Positions 54,223 through 64,000 of a stretch of 64,000 nucleotides of DNA are shown in pieces. Both the position numbers and the translations under genes were made by a program. Under the pieces are notes generated by a model. It saw only the letters and a program-made list of their open reading frames with translations. It searched no databases and was not told where the DNA came from. The DNA comes from Ilyonectria destructans (taxonomy: Eukaryota > Ascomycota > Sordariomycetes > Hypocreales > Nectriaceae): contig JAHEWK010000001.1 in the NCBI GenBank assembly GCA_020740775.1, positions 2,728,001 through 2,792,000 on the forward strand, written 5' to 3'. Positions within the stretch are counted from its first letter, which is position 1. Each line of letters begins with the position of its first letter.

Positions 54223-55943
54223 AGGCGGTGGTGTGAATCAGTTGATGGGGGAGGCAAAGCAGCGTGAGGAGAAGAAGGAGAAGAGGGGAAGTAGAGGATG
54301 ATGTGGAGGATGACAGCGACGAGGACGACGAGAAAGACAAGAGGGAGTCGGAGTTGTAATATAAGGCACAGGTGGAGTCCAGCCAAGGTGAAGTAGGGCG
54401 AAAGCGCAGAGCGAAAGAGCAGGGCGAGGATGAAATTAAGGCAAATATGCAGTAAAAATGCGAGTGTGAAGAAGGACAAAGGTAGAGGGGAGGTAGAGGA
54501 GAGGAGAGAAGAGGAGTCAAGGTAAAAGAAGGCGACCTGGAGGGTAGAGCCGCGACAGAGCCGGAGTTGGAGCTCGAGCTGGGGTAGCTCGAGTTTCCTC
54601 CCAGGTTCCTTCCCAGCCTGTCGAAGCTTCCCCTCTAAAAGCTCCCCTCTCTTGTCTCTCCACCTCCGCCTCCGCTTAAGCCGCGGCCAGCAATGTGTGT
54701 GTGTCTGTGTGTGACAGTACGACTGAGCGACAGGTGCAGTACCAGATACATGCGGAATAACTGCACCGGATGGTGAATATGCTGCATTGGATGGCGCATC
54801 TGCGTGCACTGCATCCATGTGCCCGCTTTCGTAGTTGCGTTGCCACCATCACTCTCTCCTCATCTCTTCTCTCGTGTCATCCAACCAGGCCGGCTTCCCA
54901 GCCGCCAACCCCGCATCTTACAGCGTTCGGTCGACTAATAAAACCATAGAACAGCCACCGCCGCAACGACAATTGACGGGATTGGATTCAACGTGACGTC
55001 CAATTGTCACTGGCCAGGCATGTGCTCTCGCTCCCTCACAGGTCGTACACCAGTAACCCGCGTACCTGGTACTTCGTAGCTTAGCCAGGTGGCGTCAGCA
55101 TGCGTGATGGCCATGGACGACCCGCGGTGGCTTTCATGCGTTCAGTCACCAGGTATCCATGAGCGGAGACATTTCCCCTCCAGCAGCTCGGCATGATACC
55201 AATTCGGCCATTCAAAAGGTCCCGGAAATGACCCATCAAGGGACTCCGAGAGACACTGATCGCCAGCCTTCAAAAAACCCCAGTCCGTCCCTAGTTACAT
55301 AGTACTTCACAATACCCGGTCCAGCAGCCAACCTCAATCGAGTCAATCAATCCTCGGCCAAACCCCGTAAAGAGAGGCAGGGAATCAATCATCCCCCACC
55401 CATGTTCCATGTTCCATGTTCCGTGCTGCTAGCGCTGTCACTACCCAGCCGTAGCGTGGGTAATGGATAACCCTGATCAGTTCCCTCAACGAGCTGCCAT
55501 GTTCAGAACAGCCCCAGCAATCTCCCTCAGACACTGTCGGCCCCAAATCATATGTGAATCACCCGGTGAATCAATCCCACTTGAATTCGGTGCCTACGCC
55601 CGCTACATCCCGAAGAGGCTATCCTCGCATCCCACAATCGCCTGATCGACTACAAACGTCAGATTGCTACAAGAGGAAGCTACCCCAAGTTCAACACTCC
55701 ACCTCGTAGATTAAAGGGAATCCCATTCCCATGCTGCAATCAAAACAGAGAAAAGTATTCCATTGTGTATGTCATCGATCTTTGTAAACGCCACGCATCC
55801 CTCCGCTAAGCCGAGCCATGTAGCTTTCCGCTTTGTTATCCCAAACGCCCAAGCCAAAACCCACCCCATAAATCAAGTCTTCCTTGGTCAGAACTCGGGA
55901 TTGCCATACGTGCACCCGCACGCGCTTCAACCGACCTTCCTCT
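54223..55943. other. Gene-poor region between S9 peptidase and Eaf6
   Basis: 1.72 kb with no supported gene. A (TG)n-type microsatellite sits at 54694-54713. Close to the peptidase start the DNA has strong strand asymmetry (GAGGA/GGAGA purine tracts on the plus strand), as in promoters. The 55944 side is the Eaf6 3' UTR. Confidence 0.45.
54694..54713. repeat. TG-rich dinucleotide microsatellite
   Basis: TGTGTGTGTGTCTGTGTGTG, a 20-bp TG run with one C change, in the promoter region of the S9 peptidase gene. Confidence 0.8.
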
Positions 55944-56605
55944 CTACTTTCGCAGTGCACCAAAATTTGTCCGCTTCTTGTTCGTCTGCGCATCGTTCTC
56001 GCTATCCTCGTGGTCTTTCTTCTTCAGCTTGTTCGCGTTCTTGCTTGTCGTAGACGTGGGTGTCGCATGATTCGACCCGGTGTCTCGGAAGGGCGCCGAC
56101 GACGGTGTGGCATGTGAAGCGGGCGTCGAGCCTCCAGACCCTGGGGCAATTCCCTCCTACGTGGCAAACTGGTCAGCATCCTTCTGGTACAAGGTCTCAG
56201 CCTGTGGCGGTCCTTACCAAGTTGTTCGGTCGGTACGAGATGGAAGATCGCGAAAACACTCGGTTCTGCTCCATGGGTCCAGCCTTCCGTCTCTGAGCGG
56301 CCGCACCACTTGTCCCCTTCATATAGTTATCGAAGCCCGTGATGATGTTTCCGGCCGGAGTGCTCTCGAGATACGCGGACTCCTTCTGTGCGATGCCATC
56401 TTCCACTTGGGTCTGCTAGAGTCAGCAAGGCTCCGAAACAAACAAAGTATCGCCATGCAAGCACCATGCTCCTTACCAGACGTCTCTCCAGCAGTCTTCG
56501 CTTCTCAACCAGGTCGCGCACCCGCGCTTGCGCCTTCTTGTACTCTGACATCGTTGGTTGGCCCGCCCCAGAACCACCAACGATTCCTTGCTTCCTTTCC
56601 GCCAT
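55944..56605 (-). CDS. EAF6: Chromatin modification-related protein Eaf6 (NuA4 subunit)
   Basis: Three exons: 56605-56477, 56412-56218, 56156-55944, 178 residues. A coiled-coil with EYKKAQARVRDLVEKRRLLERRL is continued after the first intron by TQVEDGIAQKESAYLE, then the family signature TPAGNIITGFDNYMKG. The remainder is Ser/Thr-rich and basic, ending KNANKLKKKDHEDSENDAQ..NFGALRK. Eaf6 is a small subunit of NuA4 (and in yeast NuA3) histone acetyltransferase, and stabilises the catalytic module. I chose the ATG at 56605; an earlier ATG at 56746 is in frame and would add 47 residues. The second exon acceptor reads TAGCAG, so two acceptors three bases apart could be used. Confidence 0.9.
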
Positions 56606-57229
56606 GCGGATTGCTTTGTAGTGTTCGTTTTCGCTTCTAGCGGGGGCAGTCGGTCCGTGGCGATTGAGGTCGTCAGCTGGCGTTTTGTTGTCTAAGGTTG
56701 TTGAATTCAAAAGTCGGCTGCGCGCATCGGAATCGCGGGGTGTCATGGCCAGTCGCGTCAGTGCGCTTAATCACGCCCGGTGGGGCCGCGCCGCGCGCTT
56801 GCATGGCCAGTCATCCATATGGTATCATTTGCACGTGCCGCGACCCTGCCCAATGTTGAGGCACTCCCAAAGGCATCAACCGGTACGAAAACATCACGTA
56901 ATTATCCAGGTGTCACTGTTCAGATTTCATTGATTCATTATTTTACGATTTGATTCAACCGTTTTCTGCTTAAATCTCAGTTGCTTTTTCGTATTCCAAA
57001 GCGAATTTTACAAACGACAGGACCCAATCGGGTGGAGCGCTTCAACAACAGTTAGCCTTGACTGTTGAAGAGCCGCTCTGAAGAGGATCTCATCTTCGCA
57101 ATCGTCTCCCCATAACTCCAGCCTTCAGGAAATTTTGCTATGCAAATTTGTCTTTGTCTGTGGCTCGCCACTTGTCAGTGTCCATGACCACACGACTCCC
57201 TTCCTCCCATGATACTCAAGGCTTACCAC
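56606..57229. other. Intergenic, Eaf6 promoter and SRRM1-like 3' UTR
   Basis: 623 bp. If the earlier Eaf6 start at 56746 is used, the first 141 bases are coding. The rest is AT-rich near 56880-57010 and has no gene signal. Confidence 0.45.
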
Positions 57230-58739
57230 CTATTCGTCGGCTGTCACAAGCTCAACATCAGGTTTCGATGGCGGGACGCGAGGTTCATCTTCAGAAATAT
57301 CAGCTGACTTGCCCTGTGTTCTGGAGGGTGACGCAGGTGAGGAACTGTTCCGTCGCCGGTCGTTGCGAGACTCTGGTCTCTTTGACCGGCGTCGGTCGCC
57401 TCGACCTGGGCTGGCCCGCCGACGCCGACGGCCATCATCCTCCACATCCGATGTATCACTTTGTGCGCCTCTCGGCCCCTTGCCACGGTTCTTGGGCGAT
57501 GCACTGCGGCTACGGCTACGAGACTCGGAAGAGCCCCTAGATCTCGATGACGAGACACTTCTCGAATGTCGCTTTCGACGATCGACTGATCGGCTTCGTG
57601 ACGAAGAATACCTTCTTCTTTTTGGCGTAGGCGAACGCCTCTCAGAAGACACAGAACCTGATCGACGGTTTGGGGCGTATCGACGTCCTCTGCCGCCGCG
57701 ATTCGGTTGTGGTCGATAGGCATCTCCTCCTGCAGGCGATCTTGATCTCTTGCGCTGGTCTCGTCGTCCTCCTGGTGACCTCCGTCGAGCCTGGCGGTTC
57801 CGACTGTCTGATCGATCGCTACTGCGAGAAGCACTGCGACTGCGCGAGTTGGACCGAGACGATGCCGAACCCGAGGCAGAGCCGGAGCGACTGCGCGACC
57901 GCCGGCGAGTACCACGATCACCGCGGTCGCGCCCTCCACCACGTCGACCTCGTGGAACGTAGCTGTCACGCCCGTACGAATCTCTCTGGTCACGAAATCG
58001 AGGCGCTGGTGATCGGGATCGATTTCCAGTCCTTCTAAAATCACCTCGCCCCCGGTTGCCGCGATCGCGATCACCACGTCGCCCTTGCCAGGTATCACCA
58101 CGTCCAGCTGTCCGATCTCGGCGGTCACGGTCTTTCATATCGGCGATTTCGCGATCTCGGCGGTCCAGCTCGTCGCGTCTCTTTCTAGCGTCCTCGGCGG
58201 CACGGTCTGCTTCAATCTACAAGGTCAACGTTAGCTTGAGGCGATGGATGCGGCAGCGCGATCTGATAGGTACCTTTTCTTGTATGAGCTCAAGCTTTTT
58301 GGCTTCCAGAAGCTCTTTGGGCACCCCCTGAGGGCTGCCTTGGGCACTCAACAGCAGCCTCCATAAGTCTTTGCAGAAGGGGGCCGTGTCTTTGTCGAGG
58401 AACCCCGTCAGTTGGATCTGTAGGGACTTGATGTCCGGCTATGAGAGCGTGGTTAGCACGCCCAGTATTTCTTCAGGGTAAACAGTTGGCATACGTATCG
58501 CGATCCCTCGATCAGATTGAAGCAAAGCTCAATCACGACATCGTCTTCGCTGCCGAGAATTTCAGATATCTTGCTGGCGATCCACCTGGACAAAAGAGTC
58601 AGCAAGGACAGGGACGGATTGGGGGCGGCTCTGACTTTTTCATGACCTGGAGGTTGACTTTCTGCATGTCGACCTTCTGGCTGAACTCGGCGGGGAACTT
58701 TGTCGACTTCAAGAGTCGTGCATCTACCCCGGTAGCCAT
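57230..58739 (-). CDS. PWI-domain, Arg/Ser-rich splicing protein (SRRM1/SRm160-like)
   Basis: Four exons: 58739-58636, 58585-58495, 58438-58274, 58216-57230, 448 residues; introns of 50, 56 and 57 nt. Residues about 8-112 are a PWI domain (LLKSTKFPAEFSQKVDMQKVNLQVMKKWIASKISEILGSEDDVVIELCFNLIEG.., PDIKSLQIQLTGFLDKDTAPFCKDLWRLLLSAQ). A charged helix (IEADRAAEDARKRRDELDRRD) and then about 290 residues of RS/RD/RG-rich sequence follow (SRSRSGSASGSAS.. RRSPGGRRDQRKRSRSP). PWI domains bind RNA and the SRRM1 group promotes exon recognition in the nucleus. Length is short compared with human SRm160, as usual in fungi. The RS tail is so biased that a second frame stays open for 294 codons; that one has no domain. 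Confidence 0.92.
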
Positions 58740-59089
58740 GGCGGGCCAAATCGCGGTGCCAATGTCAATGAAAATGCGTTGTTGGGCAAAGTGCTGAGGA
58801 TGAAAAAGTGACGTCGCCAACCAGGAGGTCCTTCGGAGTTCACTTCTGGCTAATGCCAAGCAAGCGTGCACGGGCCACTCCATTGTGGTTTCAATGCTCT
58901 TGTTCGTGTCGAGTCAGGTACGTACCGACACCACACCACTGAGCCACTGCGAAAGCCACTGCGAAAGCCACTGAAGCTCTCTCTGCGGCGCGTCATCCAA
59001 GGTAGCCTACACCACTTGACGTGAACTTCATCTCGCAGTTGTCCAGCCGTTCCAGGCTTCATACGTTTTTCAAAGAGTCTCACCTAGGT
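58740..59089. promoter_or_regulatory. Divergent promoter, SRRM1-like / Nas2
   Basis: 350 bp between two divergent ATGs. A tandem GCGAAAGCCACT duplication lies at about 58947-58970. No TATA box is evident. Confidence 0.5.
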
Positions 59090-59958
59090 ATGGGATTGCC
59101 CCTCAGAATGAACAACCTCCACGCGCCCACAGTCCCGTCCGGACAGACAAGCTCCTACACAAGCAACGGCGATGCGGGGCAGTTGAGCTTCCAAGAGCTT
59201 GAACGACGGAAGGATGATATTGAAGCAGAACTCAAGGCACTCGGCAGCGTGCTTGACTCGGTATATTTCATAAGCCTTGCTTCCATGCATGCATTCGTTC
59301 CGCATTGCTGATCAACCGTCAGCATGGAGTAGACATGAACACGGCGCTCATCACGAGAGACGGCTTCCCTCGCTCTGACATCGACGTTGCTCAGAGTACG
59401 ATACATCCCATGCCTTGCTCTCACTCAGCAGCTGACCAGTCCCAGTTCGGACAACAAGGGCTCGAATCATTCGACTCCGAAATGATTATAAAGGCCTCAT
59501 GACTCGGATCGAAAAGTTCCTCCACGATCATTTCGCGGGCCTCAATGCCGACGGCGAAACAGCTCCCAGTTCCAGTGGCGAATTGCCCATCCTTCCGGAT
59601 TCGCAACCCGAGTCCCTAGACCCGCCGTTTGCGAAGGTCAACACCGTTGCCGCAGGAAGTCCAGCTGAGCTGGCTGGCTTGAAGGCTGGCGACGAGATTC
59701 GCAATTTCGGCTACGTGAATCGATCCAACCACGACAACCTCAAGAAGGTAGCAGAGTGTGTGCAGGGAAACGAAGGAGTACGTGTGATGACCCAACGCCA
59801 GTCAATACGACCAACTAATTTGTCATCAGAGCAACGTATTTATCAAAGTGTCACGACCTACAGGCGTGGCGCAACGAGAGGAGCTACGGGTAACCCTGAC
59901 CCCGAGAAAGGATTGGGGTGGACGTGGAATGTTGGGCTGCCATATCCTCCCCCTCTAA
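59090..59958 (+). CDS. NAS2: 26S proteasome assembly chaperone Nas2 (PSMD9/p27 type)
   Basis: Four exons: 59090-59260, 59323-59395, 59446-59777, 59830-59958, 234 residues; introns 62, 50 and 52 nt. The N-terminus MGLPLRMNNLHAPTVPSGQT is typical of fungal Nas2. A helical region follows (LSFQELERRKDDIEAELKALGSVLDSHGVDMNTALITRDGFPRSDIDVAQIRTTRARII), then a PDZ-like domain at about residues 130-215 (AKVNTVAAGSPAELAGLKAGDEIRNFG). The C-terminus RKDWGGRGMLGCHILPL is the conserved end of the family. Nas2 binds the C-terminal tail of Rpt5 and guides assembly of the proteasome base. The last intron must be removed to reach this C-terminus; the unspliced frame continues through unrelated sequence. A second in-frame ATG is 18 nt downstream. 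Confidence 0.95.
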
Positions 59959-61512
59959 GGACGGAGATCGATGTACACCTAAATCATGGGCGAAGCCTCA
60001 CGGCAAAGCACAGCCGATGTGCTTTGAAACTGCTCGCGTAATCATGTCGCCAAAAGGCCCAGCAGATAGTCAAAAAGACAGGGTATTGGGTTGCAGAGCG
60101 AGGCATGATTCCGATGAAGTTTAGGCAGGGGGCCGATAACGTGACGCCAAGAGTCAGATACTACACTTTGGGCGAGAAAGGATTACAAAGCCGTCGCAGG
60201 CATCTCAGTCGTCTCAGGCCCACATTGGCAGCCACAGTGACTCTTGACTCTAGTAGGCCAGCTAGTACGAACAAAACAGTAAAAGTTGGCAGCTCAGGTG
60301 CCTTGTAGCGGTTGGGTTGGTCCCCGTCACGGAAGGTGTTGGCCAAGCCGGATACTAGGGGAGCCCAAGATGGATAGGCCCGATGAAAATGGAAACAATA
60401 GCGCTGCATACCTGATGTAGTTTGCATGGGATTGACTACCTCATTGTGTATCATGAAAGGTGACTGGTTGAATGAAGGATTCCGGACGACGGGTTTGGCT
60501 TGATGAAAACACGCTTTCAGCACTGGCCAGCAACCGGCCACATGTCTGTCATTAAGCTGCAGTGCGACGTGCGTGCGTAGCTGTAGGTGACTACATGTTG
60601 GTAGGTACAGTACAGTAGCTCCGCCATGTACTTTAATTGCCAGAGACATGCCCGTATACATGAAGGATTCTGCCACCTGAGAAGCTGGCCAAACACAGGC
60701 ATATGGACGGAGAACAAAAGGCATTTGTGCCCGAACAAGGCCAGCCAGTGGCCCGAATGCCGAAACGAGTGCAGTGCGCATGGCCTGGCTGGGAGAGTGC
60801 CCTTGCCACAAAATTCTCCCAACGTCACCAACAAAGAAGCGAAGGGCCGGGCAAACAGCCATGGGCAGGCACCGGGTGGGCACCTAGCACTCAGTAGTCA
60901 GTACCCAGGCACTCAACAGGCACTCAACAGGCACCCAGCGCGTATGGCAAAACCAGCGGTGCCCAATGGGTGGAATATTCTAGGCGGCAAAGGCATGCCA
61001 CTGGCACAAGGCGGTGACGGCGACGGTGACGGTGACCCTGGCGGACAATACCCAGTTACGCACCATGCTAGGTAGCTTGCAGCATGGCGCCGAGCGCAAA
61101 GTACTAGGCAAAGTACTAAGGAGGCAAGGTACCTGATTAATTGCCTGCTGGCCGCCGGTTCCCTGGTTGATGATGTCCGTGATCCGTGCTGCGCATCACG
61201 TGCAGGCTGCCCACCTTGGGGCGACTGATTTTTTCGCTTAAGGCCCTTCCCCTGCCCAAGTTCCCCGCCGCCTTCAAAACATCAGGTTGACTGCGCTGTC
61301 AAGTTCGTCAATCACCACGTACCCACCTCCAGCGACGCATCTCAAGGTATTTAGGATCCCTCTCCTCGCCGTCTGCGACCTTGGGACAATGCCCACTCCC
61401 TCCGACCGACTCGCTTGCGCCGTCTCGATCGCTCTGCAGTAGCTAACTCCCGCATCCCAGCACCCCGCTTGTTTACGTCCTCCACACCCGTCGCTCCGAC
61501 ACCCTTCACAAA
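59959..61512. other. Intergenic region between Nas2 and Ran
   Basis: 1.55 kb. It contains the Nas2 3' UTR and, at 60161-60883 on the minus strand, an open frame of 240 codons without recognisable domains (see findings). Short repeats of GGCACTCAACA occur near 60905-60935. The last 250 bp before 61513 are C-rich, the Ran promoter and leader. Confidence 0.45.
60905..60940. repeat. Short GGCACTCAACA tandem duplication
   Basis: Two adjacent copies of GGCACTCAACA, followed by a divergent third copy GGCACCCAGCG. It lies within non-coding DNA between Nas2 and Ran. Confidence 0.6.
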
Positions 61513-62472
61513 ATGGCTGCGCAGGAAGTCCCTCCCACCTTCAAGCTGGTGCTTGTCGGTGATGGTGGTACCGGAAAGGTGTGTACAATCCCTCGCCGCA
61601 AATCCTCCCCGCCGACCTTATCGGCGGCCTTCCATCACCCCGCCTCGCCCCTCGTCGGGGGAGAGATGTCATGATTTTTCGGAGCTCCAACGCTGACTGA
61701 TATCCTCGTTCCCGATAGACCACCTTCGTCAAGCGTCACTTGACTGGTGAGTTCGAGAAGAAGTACATGGCCACCCTCGGTGTCGAGGTCCACCCTCTCG
61801 ACTTCACCACCGTAAGTCTCGCGACCCCACGTCGCCCAGGCGGGGTACTAATTTATCATTTCAGAACTACGGCCAGATCCGCTTCGATGTTTGGGATACC
61901 GCTGGTCAGGAGAAGTTCGGTGGTCTCCGTGACGGTTACTACATCAACGGCCAGTGCGGTATCATCATGTTCGATGTCACTTCCCGCATCACCTACAAGA
62001 ACGTCCCCAACTGGCACCGTACGTTATCCCCAATCCGGCATGTCTCTGAAACCTCCTACTCACAAATCAATTACAGGTGATCTCGTCCGAGTTTGCGAGA
62101 ACATCCCTATTGTTCTCTGCGGTAACAAGGTCGATGTGAAGGAGCGCAAGGTCAAGGCCAAGACCATCACTTTCCACCGCAAGAAGAACCTCCAGTACTA
62201 CGATATCTCTGCCAAGTCCAACTACAACTTCGAGAAGCCTTTCCTCTGGCTCGCCCGCAAGCTTGTCGGCAACCCTCAGCTGGTACGTTCTTCCGTCTCC
62301 CGCAGAAATCATATCAATTTGCTAACTCGTAACGTAGGAGTTCGTTGCTGCCCCTGCCCTTGCTCCCCCCACCGCTACCGTCGACACCGCTCTTCTCAAG
62401 CAGTACGAGGAGGAGATGAACGAGGCCGCCAACAAGCCCCTTCCTGGTGAGCTTTCCGACGATGACCTGTAA
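61513..62472 (+). CDS. GTP-binding nuclear protein Ran (Gsp1/Spi1)
   Basis: Five exons: 61513-61578, 61719-61811, 61865-62018, 62077-62282, 62338-62472, 217 residues, the family length. G1 is GDGGTGKTTFVKRH; switch I is [13 protein letters not shown]; switch II is [18 protein letters not shown]; then NKVD and [20 protein letters not shown]. The C-terminal acidic switch ends ELSDDDL. The protein drives nuclear transport and spindle/nuclear-envelope assembly by cycling between GTP in the nucleus and GDP in the cytosol. The ATG context is AAAATGGC. The first intron is the longest (140 nt). All key residues are as expected for an active GTPase. Confidence 0.98.
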
Positions 62473-64000
62473 ATGGCTCGACCGGTCTCGGGATACTTTG
62501 TTGAGGAGGATACTCCGTGTTCCACGGAATGGGACATGAGAAGTATTTGAGGATGGCACATAGGCAGCCGGAATGACCATTTATGAGATACAGGACGAAA
62601 GTGCCAGGGTTACAGTAGCGTGATTATGGACGGCACAAAAGACGGCCGTCGTCCCTCACTTGAGGTAGAAGGGGTAGTGCCACTGCACAGATCGGTGGCC
62701 TCTTTAGTTAGCTAGACATCCTTCAAAACAAAACCATGGCCAAGTTTGCGTGGCTTGGTTATGAAGTTTTCCTTCATATTCGCACACCCTTTTCATTTCG
62801 TACAATTGCTTCAACTGATAATAGGTCGGGGCGAGGTGAGCAGTGCACATAGCAACGTAGGGACTCTGTTACTGCGTGATCCATGAAATAGCAGGTGTCG
62901 CAACTTCGTGGTCTATGATCCGCCATGATGTGAGCTTTGGGCTTCTCGATGTTTGTTATGTTTGGAGTTGGCAGCTTATCGACCCAATTCAGTACACACT
63001 TATGGGCGGAGTGGGAGTCTTAGACCAAACAACCGTGCATGCCATGGTGTGATGTTTTGTGTAATTAGAGTATGACACAGATTCATTTGACTCTCCAGCC
63101 AACCACTAACAATCGGTAGCACCGGCATGACATCGTTGACTGAGTTGGCCAAAGAATGAGATTTGATTGCTTAGCGTTCTTGCCGGTGCCGCCACCCCAG
63201 TCCATTTCGACGCAGCTACCCTGTACGTGTCTTACTTAACGCCTGGATAATGATGCATTTTCTCAAATACGATATAAACGACACGTCCAGAGCATGATGC
63301 TATATACGACACTGTATGTGGTTGGGAACTAGGCACACATCGTAGATGCCCATCTGTCGTAGGTGGCATAGTAAAAGTCGCCTACGCTGCCCGGACACCA
63401 ACATTCATTCCAACATCACAGCTTCTCGATTCGCCCCCATGGAGTGAGCCCAGGTCGAGTCTGAGCAAGGGCTGACACACTTTTGAACCACAGCCACTGT
63501 TTTGCTTGTATCGTGTGACTTGATTTCCAGCTCCGGGTATCCCTGTTGAGAAGACTCCGACATTATTTCACGTTTGTTTTCTTCATCAAGCATCATCCAA
63601 GATGACGATGTTGCCATGCATGGACGACAGCCTCAGCCCAGTGGGTGATCCAGTGGCCCATGTGCCCCCGCTTCGTCATTCAGCCGCGGATTTAATTCCC
63701 ATGTACTCTGTATCGCGATCCTGGAACGCGACTTGTTAAAGATAGATGGCAAGGACCACGACAGCAGGGATTATTCGAGGATCGATTTAATGAGATTAGA
63801 CTTGGCGTCGTGATTTAGTTAAATGGGATGGATGGCGCGCAGAAGACCCCTGGCGCTGGCGCATGCAGCCACTTTATGAAGCAGGGGTCGCGAACATGGC
63901 CATGAGATGGCCGGGGGATCATCAAGACCGTTCACTCAGCGTGGGGCAGAGGGGGAATGGAAGAGTCGAAGCATGGCGATGGAAGGAAATGAGTGGACTG
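62473..64000. other. Gene-free right end of the window
   Basis: 1.53 kb after the Ran stop codon. It begins with the Ran 3' UTR. Beyond that, no frame shows protein character; the longest minus-strand one (63405-63617, 70 codons) has no recognisable motif. The right neighbour lies outside. Confidence 0.45.

Noticed and set aside
53795..54520. 241-codon minus-strand frame across the start of the S9 peptidase
   Set aside because: It reads unspliced through the first intron; its N-terminal half is a Ser/Leu/Pro-rich translation of promoter tracts. The spliced start [13 protein letters not shown] gives the conserved protein.
57244..58128. 294-codon frame overlapping the RS domain of the SRRM1-like gene
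   Set aside because: It is open only because the RS/RG-rich coding region has strong codon bias; the PWI domain and intron structure continue in the other frame.
1..64000. CRISPR array, prophage, insertion sequence or biosynthetic gene cluster
   Set aside because: No regularly spaced repeats, integrase/transposase, terminal inverted repeats, or PKS/NRPS/terpene core enzymes were seen; the genome is eukaryotic.

Overview
The window is nuclear chromosomal DNA of a filamentous ascomycete (Pezizomycotina, most likely Sordariomycetes; Hypocreales is my guess). Genes carry short spliceosomal introns of about 48-140 nt with GT..AG ends, coding regions are GC-rich, and the proteins are fungal-type: an Ech42-like GH18 chitinase, an Ssr4 remodeller subunit, a DUF1746 protein, a Pxr1 and a GPI-anchored Ser/Gly-rich protein. 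I support 24 protein-coding genes on both strands, one of them running off the left edge. Nothing indicates a transposon, virus, prophage, CRISPR array, rRNA or tRNA, or a secondary-metabolite cluster.

Layout. 1-7.7 kb: Elongin-A (partial) diverging from TFIIF beta, a HAD-family phosphatase, and a CorA-like membrane protein. 7.7-10.7 kb is gene-poor. 10.7-13.7 kb: secreted GH18 chitinase converging on a GPI-anchored Ser/Gly-rich protein. 14.7-19.7 kb: Ssr4 chromatin-remodelling subunit and 6-phosphogluconate dehydrogenase. 19.7-22.5 kb is gene-poor. 22.6-29.6 kb: RBM42-like RRM protein, SLC35-type transporter, F-box protein. 30.8-36 kb: intracellular GH15 hydrolase converging on molybdenum cofactor sulfurase. 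37.3-42.6 kb: Ars2/SERRATE, Pxr1/PINX1 and a spliced 70-residue protein. 44.6-51 kb: DUF1746 (Dsc4-like) protein, Rcl1, a mitochondrial PPR protein and a TAF3-like TFIID subunit. 51.7-59.9 kb: S9 peptidase (DPP5-like), Eaf6, a PWI/RS splicing protein and the proteasome chaperone Nas2. 61.5-62.5 kb: Ran GTPase. The rest to 64 kb is gene-free.

The window is mostly housekeeping. Transcription and chromatin (Elongin-A, TFIIF beta, TAF3, Ssr4, Eaf6) and RNA processing or ribosome biogenesis (Ars2, SRRM1-like, RBM42-like, Pxr1, Rcl1) are unusually well represented, but they are interleaved with metabolism and several gene pairs are divergent, so this is proximity rather than an operon-like system. 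All exon coordinates come from reading splice signals and reading-frame continuity by eye. I found no convincing new biological system. The best leads are a tiny phase-matched exon in the GH15 gene, the altered GMN motif and in-frame intron of the CorA-like gene, the small 70-residue protein, and two unexplained reading frames in otherwise empty DNA.
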